This document shows, in pieces, positions 43,015 through 50,755 of a stretch of 64,000 nt of DNA. The DNA is from Mesorhizobium shangrilense (lineage in GTDB: Bacteria; Pseudomonadota; Alphaproteobacteria; Rhizobiales; Rhizobiaceae). The notes under the pieces are model-generated. The model saw only the letters and a list, made by a program, of their open reading frames with translations, made no database searches and was not told where the DNA came from. Made by a program: the position numbers and the translations under genes. The stretch spans positions 45,507 to 109,506 of the forward strand of contig NZ_JBEWSZ010000011.1 of NCBI RefSeq assembly GCF_040537815.1, read 5' to 3'. Each line of letters starts with the position of its first letter. Positions within the stretch are counted from its first letter, which is position 1.

Positions 43015-44496
43015 ATGCTGCCGATCGACGTCATTGTCCCACGATCCAACCCTCGCCAGTGGCAAGGCGTCGCCATAGAACGGCTTCGTGCGGATGGTCA
43101 CGATGTGGCCGTATTGCATCAGCCCGGGTCGGAACGCTGGCCAATTGCCGCCAATGCCGCCTTTGCGTTCGAACAGCGCCTCTTCCGGCGGCGCCATCCC
43201 AATCTGGGAGCCCCGCTGCGCGAGATCCAGGCACGGTCCGCCAGCCGCCCCGCCGCGCTGAGGCTGGACCTTGCCGGCAATGCGGCCACGTCGGAGGTGC
43301 CGACCGTCGGCCTTCTGTTCGATGGATCCCGCTCCGATCTCGCGGCGGCGACAGCCGTGGCCGCCGGAAGATTGCCTGTGATCGAGGCCGTCCTCGACGG
43401 CAAGACGGTCGTCGGCCGCGCACGGCCGATGGTGGACAAGCGCGAATCCGCGGCACTCGGCACCGAGGACGTGCTCGCCCGCGCCATCACCCTCGTGGTC
43501 TCGGTCGCCAGGGCGTTTGCCGAAGGCCGGCTCTCCAGGGGCGAACGGATGCCTGACGCCCCGGCTCGCGGCGAAGCCGCCACGACGCGGTTCGCCTCCG
43601 CCTATCTGGGCTCGGCACTGCCACGCCTCGGCCAGGAGGTCATCCGGCGCGCGCGCTTCCGCCATGCGCATTGGCGCGTCGGCTACCGCTTCACCGATGC
43701 GCCAGGCGTGGCGGAAACCGGCAGGCTCGGAAGCGGCTGGTCGGTTCTGCCCGACCCCAGCGACCATTTCTACGCGGATCCCTTTCCGTTCCAGTGGCAG
43801 GGCCGGTCCTTCCTCTTCGTCGAGGATTATCCTCATGCGACCGGCAAGGCCGTGATTTCCGTTGTCGCGTTTGACGCTGGCGGCGTCCCCGGGCAGCCGC
43901 GCGTCGTGCTGGAGGAGCCGCACCACCTCTCCTACCCGCAGGTATTCGAGCGCGATGGCGTGATCTGGATGCTTCCGGAGGCCAGCGGCAGCGGCAGGCT
44001 CACCCTCTACCGCGCCGAGGATTTCCCGAACCGCTGGGTTGCCGAAACCGTATTGGTCGAAGGCGAGATTTCCGATGCAACGCTGCTCGAACATGACGGG
44101 CTGCTCTGGCTGTTCGCCACCGATCGCGACGGCTATGGGAGCACCTCCGACATGCTTGTCGTTTTCTCAGCTCCAGCACTCGCCGGTCCGTGGAAAGCGC
44201 ATCCGATGAACCCGATCCTGATCGACCATCGCCTGGCGCGTCCGGGCGGTGCCTTCGCTCGCGACAAGAAGGGCCGCCTCGTCCTCCCGGTCCAGGACGG
44301 AACGCTAGGCTATGGCGGCGGGCTCGGCCTGTCCGAACTGTTCGAACTCGACCAGCGGACGGTACGGCTTTCGGCGCCTCGCCTGATCGACACCGATGGC
44401 GACTGGCCCTACCCGAAAATCCACACGCTCAACCGCTCGGGCAGGCTAGAAGTGATCGACGGGATAGTGGCGGTGCGGAAACACTCAGGAAACTAG
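43015..44496 (+). CDS. Glucosamine inositolphosphorylceramide transferase-like protein (GINT1-related)
   Basis: In this 493-residue protein the second half (about 230-490) is a beta-propeller with repeated blades: HFYADPFPFQWQGRSFLFVE, YPQVFERDGVIWMLPEASGS, SDATLLEHDGLLWLFATDRD and HPMNPILIDHRLARPGGAFA, then VLPVQDGTLGYGGGL. This matches the family named after plant GINT1. The first half has VGLLFDGSRSDLAAATAVAA and DGKTVVGRARPMVDKRE, like the formyltransferase-type N-terminal part of such proteins. It probably handles a nucleotide sugar or glycolipid. It lies between two transferase genes of the polysaccharide locus and is the least characterised enzyme of the set. Start at 43015 has only a weak ribosome-binding site. 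Confidence 0.75.
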   Translation: MLPIDVIVPRSNPRQWQGVAIERLRADGHDVAVLHQPGSERWPIAANAAFAFEQRLFRRRHPNLGAPLREIQARSASRPAALRLDLAGNAATSEVPTVGLLFDGSRSDLAAATAVAAGRLPVIEAVLDGKTVVGRARPMVDKRESAALGTEDVLARAITLVVSVARAFAEGRLSRGERMPDAPARGEAATTRFASAYLGSALPRLGQEVIRRARFRHAHWRVGYRFTDAPGVAETGRLGSGWSVLPDPSDHFYADPFPFQWQGRSFLFVEDYPHATGKAVISVVAFDAGGVPGQPRVVLEEPHHLSYPQVFERDGVIWMLPEASGSGRLTLYRAEDFPNRWVAETVLVEGEISDATLLEHDGLLWLFATDRDGYGSTSDMLVVFSAPALAGPWKAHPMNPILIDHRLARPGGAFARDKKGRLVLPVQDGTLGYGGGLGLSELFELDQRTVRLSAPRLIDTDGDWPYPKIHTLNRSGRLEVIDGIVAVRKHSGN

Positions 44497-44543
44497 AGCA
44501 TGATCCCGAAAGTAGAATCCGGCTTTCGGAAAAGATCATGCTC
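44496..44543. repeat. Rhizobial palindromic repeat (GAGCATGATC type)
   Basis: The arms GAGCATGATC and GATCATGCTC enclose a second pair, CCGAAAG and CTTTCGG. This is a dispersed palindrome common in Mesorhizobium genomes. It begins at the last base of the GINT-like stop codon. Confidence 0.8.
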
Positions 44544-44561
44544 GAACAAAGAGGTGGAGCC

Positions 44562-44584
44562 CCATCCCGATTCTATCGGGATGG
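44562..44584. repeat. Perfect palindrome overlapping the end of the GT4 gene
   Basis: The arms CCATCCCGAT and ATCGGGATGG surround a 3-base loop. It completes the dispersed element starting at 44496. Its bases encode the last residues of the convergent glycosyltransferase, including its stop codon. Confidence 0.8.
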
Positions 44585-45679
44585 AATAGGCTCTAGCAGT
44601 TTCTCGTAACCGGCGCACATCTTTGCCAGCGAATATTTGTCCCTGAGCCGGCGTCCCGCCGCCGAAAGCCTGGCCATGGCTTCCGGTCTGGCGATCATCT
44701 CGGCCAGCCCCCTGGCCATGCCCTTGGCGTCGGCCTCGACGAAGATCGCCGCCGGCTCGCCGTCCTCGGTGGTCAGCACCTCCCGCATGACGGGAAGGTT
44801 GCCCGTCACGATCGGCAGACCGGAAATCGCCGCCTCCACGCAGGCAAGGCCAAAGGTTTCCATCATGGATGGAAATGCGTAGGCATCGCCTGCCGCCAGG
44901 AATTCGAAGATGCGCGTTGGCGGCACCTCGCCGACCAGATGCAATCGATCAGCCACGCCCCGGCTTTCGGCGAAGGCGACAAGCGTGTCCTGCTCCGGCC
45001 CGACACCGGCGAGCGCCACATGGACATCGGGCAGGTGTTCGAGCGCGCCGACGAGCGCGATCTGGTTCTTCATCTGTGTCAGCCGACCGGACGAGACCGC
45101 GAGCCAGACATTCTCCGGCAAGCCGAAGGCATTGCGCGCCGCCGCCTTGTCGAACTCTCCGGTCGGCACGGGAACGCCATGATCGATGCGCCGGATGCGG
45201 CGCCGATAGGCTTGCGGATAGTGGTCGAATTGCTGTTCGGTCCAGGCTGAGTTGACGACATTCGTCTCGTAGAGGCCGACCACGCCCATCAGCTTGTCGA
45301 CCTGGGAAAGCAGGCCCATGACCCCGCCGGTGTGGGGTTGGCCGCTCTGGTTGGCGACGATGTGCCTGACGCCGGCCAGCCGCGCGCCGATCGTGCCGAA
45401 GATGTTGCCATAGTGCTGGTAGGTGATGACGGCGTCCGGCCGCGCCTTGCGCAGATAGCGCGCCAGGCCGATGGCTGCCCGGATCTGCCCCGGCAATCCG
45501 CCGGGACGCTCGGTCAGGATGAAATCCGCTGTTGTGTCGTGGTCGAAGGCGTCCGTCTTGCGGTACATGAAGACGGTGCGCACATCGTGTCCGCGCGCCC
45601 GCAATCCCTCACCCACCATGTCGGAGACGCGCTGCGCGCCGGCTGCCTCGGCCTGGGTCTGGACCTGGACGATCTTCAC
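44573..45679 (-). CDS. Glycosyltransferase family 4
   Basis: The 368-residue GT-B enzyme has acceptor-side N-terminal QTQAEAAGAQRVSDMVGEGL, then LAVSSGRLTQMKNQIALVGA. The nucleotide-sugar domain has ADRLHLVGEVPPTRIFEFLA, then AGDAYAFPSMMETFGLACVE with the E-x7-E motif, and AISGLPIVTGNLPVM. It probably adds a hexose to the lipid-linked repeat unit. The start overlaps the flippase stop (ATGA). The stop lies inside a dispersed palindrome, so the C-terminal residues EPIPSR come from repeat sequence. Confidence 0.9.
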   Translation of the reverse strand: MKIVQVQTQAEAAGAQRVSDMVGEGLRARGHDVRTVFMYRKTDAFDHDTTADFILTERPGGLPGQIRAAIGLARYLRKARPDAVITYQHYGNIFGTIGARLAGVRHIVANQSGQPHTGGVMGLLSQVDKLMGVVGLYETNVVNSAWTEQQFDHYPQAYRRRIRRIDHGVPVPTGEFDKAAARNAFGLPENVWLAVSSGRLTQMKNQIALVGALEHLPDVHVALAGVGPEQDTLVAFAESRGVADRLHLVGEVPPTRIFEFLAAGDAYAFPSMMETFGLACVEAAISGLPIVTGNLPVMREVLTTEDGEPAAIFVEADAKGMARGLAEMIARPEAMARLSAAGRRLRDKYSLAKMCAGYEKLLEPIPSR

Positions 45680-47076
45680 GTGCGGCCCCGCAGCACCACG
45701 CGCGGAACATGTATTCCATGCCCCATCGTGAAGCCGAAGATGGATGGGTTTATGCCTATCCTGCGTCGGGCGATCGACACGGCCGTGGCGGTCCAGGCAA
45801 TGACCGTTCCGGCGATGCTGACCGCCGCGCCGACGGGGCCGAAGTAATAGGTCGTCACGGCCGTAGCCGCGAGACCCAGGACATTGACGATCACCAGCAG
45901 CTTGAGCAGCGCATGCTGCAGGCCGGTCAATTGCAGCAGGATTTCGATGGGGCCACAGGCGGTGCCGAACGCCGCGCCGATGCCGAAGATGACGAGCGTC
46001 GCCCGCATGGTGGGCGTGTCATAGGCCGGATTGAAGATGGACAGGATGAAGCCGCCGAACATCCAGAACGCCAGCGCGACGCAGAGCGCGATGGCAAAGC
46101 CGCCAAGTGCCGCGAGGCTGGTGATGCGCTGAACATGCGCCCTGTCGCCACTGTAGAAGGCGCTCGATATCTGCGGCGCCAGCGCCTGGTTGATGCCGTT
46201 GAGCGCAAGCGTCACGAACCGCGTGGTGCGGTCCGCCACGAAGATCGCGCCGGCCGGCGCCGGACCCAGAATCGCGGCGACGAGCAAGGTGCTGACCTGG
46301 CCGAGCGCCGGCGGCAGCGAGGTGACGCCCCACAGGCCAAGCGTCACCGTGTTGAATTCCCGCTTCTGGTCTTGCGTAAGCGGGCCTCGATCAGCGCGCG
46401 CCGTGTCGCGCATCAGAAGCACGGTTTGCGGAACGACCGACAGGATGAGCAGCCAGGCCGTCAGATGCGTCGCCGTGACCGCGCCCATCTCGACATGCAT
46501 GAAATGGCAGACGACAACGGCGGCTATCGTCAACGCACGCCATATGATGTCACGCGGCAGCAGACCGAATATCAGCGCGTTCTTGGCCCGGAAGGCGCCC
46601 GACGTGAATTCCGACCAGCCGAGCGCGAAGGACAAGATAGCCGCAGCCAGGCACAGCGAGAACCATTCCGGCGTTCCCTGGCCGATGAACGGCAGGAACC
46701 CGACCAGGAAGATGAGCAGGCTGGAGACGAAGAGGCCGGCCAGCGCCACGAGAATGGCGCGGGCCATCAGGCCATGCGCCGAGTTGTGGTCGTCGAGCCC
46801 GACATATTGTGGCCAGAACCGCAATACGGTGCTCTGCTGGCCGACCGAGGCGAAGAAGGACACAAGGCTGGCGCCGGCAAAGGTTGCGCTGAAAAGGCCG
46901 AACTGCCTTTCGTCCATCACCATCGCCACGGCCACGAACATGAGGAAGGAGAGACCGGCACTGGCGAGCTTGATGACCCCGGCGACCGCGCCGCTCCTGG
47001 CAAGCGCCCCGATAGACATGCGCATGCCGACTGCGGCGCTCCCAGCGGCTTTGCCATTGTCCATGTCTTGATCCAA
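45676..47076 (-). CDS. Polysaccharide flippase, Wzx/MATE-like
   Basis: The 466-residue protein has 12-14 hydrophobic helices spread over its whole length and a short charged loop near residue 230 (RADRGPLTQDQKREF). It fits the polysaccharide transporter family (PST/Wzx) that moves the lipid-linked repeat unit across the inner membrane. Conserved-looking segments are FGLFSATFAGASLVSFFASV and SSAFYSGDRAHVQRITSLAA. It begins a two-gene minus-strand unit with the GT4 gene and is divergent from the Wzc-like gene. Confidence 0.87.
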   Translation of the reverse strand: MDQDMDNGKAAGSAAVGMRMSIGALARSGAVAGVIKLASAGLSFLMFVAVAMVMDERQFGLFSATFAGASLVSFFASVGQQSTVLRFWPQYVGLDDHNSAHGLMARAILVALAGLFVSSLLIFLVGFLPFIGQGTPEWFSLCLAAAILSFALGWSEFTSGAFRAKNALIFGLLPRDIIWRALTIAAVVVCHFMHVEMGAVTATHLTAWLLILSVVPQTVLLMRDTARADRGPLTQDQKREFNTVTLGLWGVTSLPPALGQVSTLLVAAILGPAPAGAIFVADRTTRFVTLALNGINQALAPQISSAFYSGDRAHVQRITSLAALGGFAIALCVALAFWMFGGFILSIFNPAYDTPTMRATLVIFGIGAAFGTACGPIEILLQLTGLQHALLKLLVIVNVLGLAATAVTTYYFGPVGAAVSIAGTVIAWTATAVSIARRRIGINPSIFGFTMGHGIHVPRVVLRGRT

Positions 47077-47239
47077 GGCCGGCTCCCATAGCGATCGGCG
47101 ATGGCCTTACCCCCGCGGTAGGCGAACCGACGCTGAAACCTGTCCCTAAATAGTACAAAAATTTGTAATCGCGCCAGCACGAACGCTTCGCATGGTTACC
47201 GATGCTCCCATGCATTTTCTGTGAAACAAGCGGGTAACC

Positions 47240-47255
47240 TTAACGGAAGACTAAC
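47240..47255. promoter_or_regulatory. Near-match CtrA-type box in the flippase/Wzc divergent region
   Basis: TTAA - 7 bases - CTAAC differs from the CtrA consensus at one position. It lies 63 bases upstream of the Wzc-like start. Support comes mainly from the exact match upstream of the GT26 gene. Confidence 0.35.
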
Positions 47256-47317
47256 AATAATCGCCGATGGTGGGGGTGTAGAGTGACGTTGGGATGCTGT
47301 GGCTCTGCTGAGGAAAG

Positions 47318-49624
47318 ATGATGAGGCCAGCCAGGATCGACGATCGCACTCTGCCGCCTTTGTTTGACATAGGCATGGTATGGGCGATCCTTTGGGGACG
47401 TCGCTTGATGGTGCTTGCCATCGCCGGCGCCGCCTTGCTGCTGACGCTCGCCTATCTTGCCGTGACAAGTCCGAGCTATACGGCAACCGCCTCGATCTTG
47501 ATCGACCCGCGCGACTCGCGCGCCACCAACTTCAACAATGTCCTGCCTGGGATCGGCTCCGACAGCGCCGCCATAGCAAGCCAGGTCTTCGTCATTGAAT
47601 CGCAGGACCTGCTGGGCGCCGTGTTCGACAGCGAGGGCTTGCTGAACGACCCTGAATTTTCAGGTCGCGGCCTCGTATCGCGTCTTTTCTCCATATTCGG
47701 GTCGAGCCCGGCTGCTGCCTCGCGGGACGCGGCCTTCAGGCGCTTTCAAAAAGCCGTGACGGTCGACCGCGAAGGGCTCACCTACGTCATCAACATCAGT
47801 GTCGCGTCGCCGTCCCCGGACAAGGCTGCCCGCATCGCCAACGCCATCGTCGACCGCTACAAGGCGGGCCTTTCCGGAGAACGGGAAACCGCCAACAGCG
47901 ATGTGAATTCCCTGCTCAATGACAGGATCACGGGCCTGCAGAAGAACGTCAGCGATGCCGAGCACGCGGTCGAGGATTTCAAGACGCAGCACAACATCGT
48001 CAATTCGACCGATGGCGGCACGCTGCAGTCACAGCTCGACCAGCTTACCGCGCAGCTGATCACCGCTCAGGGCGATGCCGACCAGGCCAAGGACAGATAC
48101 AATCAGGCAGTGGCGGCGGGCACGTCGCCGGCGGGCCTCGCCAAGCTCTCGGAAATCCTTTTCTCCAACTCGGCCGTCAAATTGCGCGACGACTACAACC
48201 AGCGCGCCACCGAGCTCGCCAATCTCGAAACCATGTACGGGCCGCGCCACCCGGCAATCGCCCGGCTCAAGTCCGAAATGGACCGCATGAGCCGGCTGAT
48301 GGCCGCCGAGGCCGAGCGCATCAGGCAACAGCTGAAGGCGAGCTATGACCTGGCCGCGCAAAATGTCGGGAAGCTGCAGGCCAAGCTCAACGCCTTGCGT
48401 CAGCAGTCCACCGACCAGAGCGTCGCGCAGGTGCAACTGCGGCAACTCGATTCCAAGGCGCAGGCCGCCCGCGCCGTGCTCGACGACTTTCTCAAGCGCG
48501 CGCAGGAGACGTCGCAGATGCAGGGCGTCCAGACGTCCGAGGCACGCACCATCAGCGCCGCCATGCCACCGGTGCAGCCGACCTGGCCGAAGCCGGCCCT
48601 GCTCCTGCCGGTGGGCGCCGTGCTGGGCCTCATGGCCGGATGTGGTCTCGCCTTGGCGTTCGGACCGGTGCGTCGTCCGGAAGAGGACCCGCAAATCCCC
48701 AGCGAAGAAATCGCGCCTGCGATAGAGCCAATGGAAAACACCGCGCACCCCGTGTCCCGGGCCGTGCCGGTTCCCGCCAATTTCGGAGAATATCGCCTGC
48801 CGGGCGTCGCCGGCGGGACGCATTCGAGCATCAAGATTCCGCAAGGCACGCCCGAACAGGTCGTCCCGGCGATCAAGCCAAGGGAAAACACCGCACCCGT
48901 TACATCGCGAGCAGTGCCGGTGCCCGCAAATTTCGGAAAGTACCGCCTGCCCGGGGTCGCCGGCGGAGTGCATTCAAGCATCAGGGCGATGCGGACAGCG
49001 CTGTTTCAGGACAGCAGCGAAACGCTTTCGCGAGATGTCCTCAAGCTGATGCGGCAGATCATCCTGCATCTGAACGACCATCCCATGCCGTTCGTGCTGC
49101 TTGTTTCCTCGACGCAGAGCAGTGTCGAGGCAAGGCTTGCCGGCGCGATGGTCGGGATCGGCCTGCAGCACGCCGACCAGAGTGTGCTTGTGATCGACAT
49201 TGACGGCCAGCCGGACCGGCCCGGACTGTTCGTCGATGCGGCGAGCGGCCTGCGCACGATCGTCTGCAGCTCCGCGGCGCAGAAGAATCCGGAAGCCAGC
49301 GGGCTCCACACCGTTCGCGGCATCCTGGCCGAGGCCGGGACCGCATTTGATTTCGTTGTCGTGATCGCCCCGTCCTTCAGCGAAAACGGCTGGACGCCGG
49401 AACTGTTCGCCCGGGCGGATCTCGTGCTGCTGGCGTTGCGCCCATCCGAGCCTGCGTCGCAAGCCGCCGAACTGCTCGAGCGACATCTTGGCATCGGCCA
49501 GATCGGCCGCAGCGCCACCCTGGTGATCGATGCCGACAGAACGGCGCCAACCGAGGCGAGGTCGATGCACGATGCCCCAGCCCAGGTCGGCCAATGGCGC
49601 CGCAGCTCCGGTGCAAGGACCTGA
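47318..49624 (+). CDS. Wzc/GumC-like polysaccharide co-polymerase with degenerate kinase domain
   Basis: The 768-residue protein has a first membrane helix near residues 30-50 and the Wzz chain-length motif YTATASILIDPRDSR. A periplasmic coiled coil follows (about 190-390, with LIAAQ-rich heptads such as LSEILFSNSAVKLRDDYNQR). A second helix lies near 428-450 after PPVQPTWPKPALLLPVGAVL. Two 50-residue tandem repeats follow. The final domain resembles the BY-kinase ATPase (FVLLVSSTQSSVEARLAGAM, then LVIDIDGQPDRPGLF) but lacks the Walker A lysine and the C-terminal tyrosine cluster. It is probably a regulator of chain length without kinase activity. Confidence 0.85.
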   Translation: MMRPARIDDRTLPPLFDIGMVWAILWGRRLMVLAIAGAALLLTLAYLAVTSPSYTATASILIDPRDSRATNFNNVLPGIGSDSAAIASQVFVIESQDLLGAVFDSEGLLNDPEFSGRGLVSRLFSIFGSSPAAASRDAAFRRFQKAVTVDREGLTYVINISVASPSPDKAARIANAIVDRYKAGLSGERETANSDVNSLLNDRITGLQKNVSDAEHAVEDFKTQHNIVNSTDGGTLQSQLDQLTAQLITAQGDADQAKDRYNQAVAAGTSPAGLAKLSEILFSNSAVKLRDDYNQRATELANLETMYGPRHPAIARLKSEMDRMSRLMAAEAERIRQQLKASYDLAAQNVGKLQAKLNALRQQSTDQSVAQVQLRQLDSKAQAARAVLDDFLKRAQETSQMQGVQTSEARTISAAMPPVQPTWPKPALLLPVGAVLGLMAGCGLALAFGPVRRPEEDPQIPSEEIAPAIEPMENTAHPVSRAVPVPANFGEYRLPGVAGGTHSSIKIPQGTPEQVVPAIKPRENTAPVTSRAVPVPANFGKYRLPGVAGGVHSSIRAMRTALFQDSSETLSRDVLKLMRQIILHLNDHPMPFVLLVSSTQSSVEARLAGAMVGIGLQHADQSVLVIDIDGQPDRPGLFVDAASGLRTIVCSSAAQKNPEASGLHTVRGILAEAGTAFDFVVVIAPSFSENGWTPELFARADLVLLALRPSEPASQAAELLERHLGIGQIGRSATLVIDADRTAPTEARSMHDAPAQVGQWRRSSGART
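48716..48985 (+). repeat. Tandem duplication inside the Wzc-like gene
   Basis: Two 120-base copies (48716-48835 and 48866-48985) are separated by 30 bases. Each encodes PAI-x-P-x-ENTA ... SRAVPVPANFG-x-YRLPGVAGG-x-HSSI. It is a 150-base period duplication in the cytoplasmic linker between the second helix and the ATPase-like domain. The identity is high enough for recombination to change the copy number. Confidence 0.85.
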
Positions 49625-49627
49625 TCC

Positions 49628-50755
49628 ATGCGGATGGTCGAGTGGCCGCCGCTGCTGTCCCGGCGAACCGCGCTGACATTTGCAGGCGGAGCCCTGCTCG
49701 CCGCCCTGCCCTTCCCTGCCTCGGCCATGCTGCCGGCGGCGCGCGCCGTTCCGTCACGCGGCTTCAATCTTCCACTGTGGTTCGAGCGCGAAGACGGAAC
49801 AGCGCCCGCCACGGCAACCCTGGAAAAGCTGCGCCAATCCGGTTTCAAAACGATCCGGCTGCCGGTGAACGGCGATCTCGTCTCGACCGGTGGCACGGCG
49901 ACGCTGAACCGCATTCATGAGGGGATCGCTGAGCTTGTCGGGCATGGCTTCGCCGTGCTCGTGGACATGCATCCTTCCGCCGATCTCCACGCCGCCTTCA
50001 AGTCCGATCCGGCAAGCGCGGCCAAGCAGGTCGTGCAAGCCTGGACGGCGCTGCGTCCCGTCATTGCCGATCTCCCGGCAAGCTCGGTCTTTCCGGAACT
50101 GCTGAACGAGCCGCCCATGGAGCAGGCCGCATGGCTGGCGCTGCGGCAGCAACTGGCCGAGACCCTGCGCGCCAGATGCCCTGATCATACGCTGGTCTGG
50201 GGTCCGGCGCGTTTTCAGGGCATATGGGAATTGCTCGATGCGCCGCCGCTCGCCGACGACAACCAGATCGCGGCCATCCACTATTACGCGCCGATGGCGT
50301 TCACCCATCAATGCGAGAACTGGGATGCGTCGCCCCTGGCTCGCATCGCCAACCTGCCCTTCCCCGCGACAAAGGACACGCCAGGGGTGCGCGACCTTGT
50401 CTCCAGGCTGCGGACGGCAGGCGACGACGAGGCCGCATCCCTGGTGGAGGACGAACTGTCGGCCCCCTGGACAGCGGCGCGGATCGCTTCGGATTTTGCC
50501 GGGCTTGCCCGCTGGTCCACGGAGCATGACTGCCCGGTCATGCTGAACGAGTTCGGCGTGCTCAATTTCTGCGTCGATCCAGAAAGCCGCACAACCTGGG
50601 TCCGCACTGTCCGCAAGGCGGCCGAAGCAAGCAATGTCGGCTGGACCTATTGGGAACTCGACCAGGGTTTCGGCATCATCAAAAGCAGGCAGAGCGTCGA
50701 CGGGTTCGACAGCGCGATGATCGCAGCCCTGCTCGGTGGCGAGGGCCTGCCATGA
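49628..50755 (+). CDS. Secreted glycoside hydrolase family 5 (cellulase-like)
   Basis: The 375-residue enzyme has a twin-arginine signal (LSRRTALTFAGGALLAALPF). The GH5 barrel shows RGFNLPLWFEREDG, FKTIRLPVNGD, the general acid Glu in PELLNEPPM (near residue 160), HYYAPMAFTHQ and the nucleophile Glu in VMLNEFGVLNF (near 305), then WTYWELDQGFG. The catalytic pair is intact. It starts three bases after the Wzc-like gene and overlaps the polymerase gene (ATGA). It probably trims or edits the polysaccharide in the periplasm, as similar glycanases do in succinoglycan and alginate loci. Confidence 0.9.
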   Translation: MRMVEWPPLLSRRTALTFAGGALLAALPFPASAMLPAARAVPSRGFNLPLWFEREDGTAPATATLEKLRQSGFKTIRLPVNGDLVSTGGTATLNRIHEGIAELVGHGFAVLVDMHPSADLHAAFKSDPASAAKQVVQAWTALRPVIADLPASSVFPELLNEPPMEQAAWLALRQQLAETLRARCPDHTLVWGPARFQGIWELLDAPPLADDNQIAAIHYYAPMAFTHQCENWDASPLARIANLPFPATKDTPGVRDLVSRLRTAGDDEAASLVEDELSAPWTAARIASDFAGLARWSTEHDCPVMLNEFGVLNFCVDPESRTTWVRTVRKAAEASNVGWTYWELDQGFGIIKSRQSVDGFDSAMIAALLGGEGLP

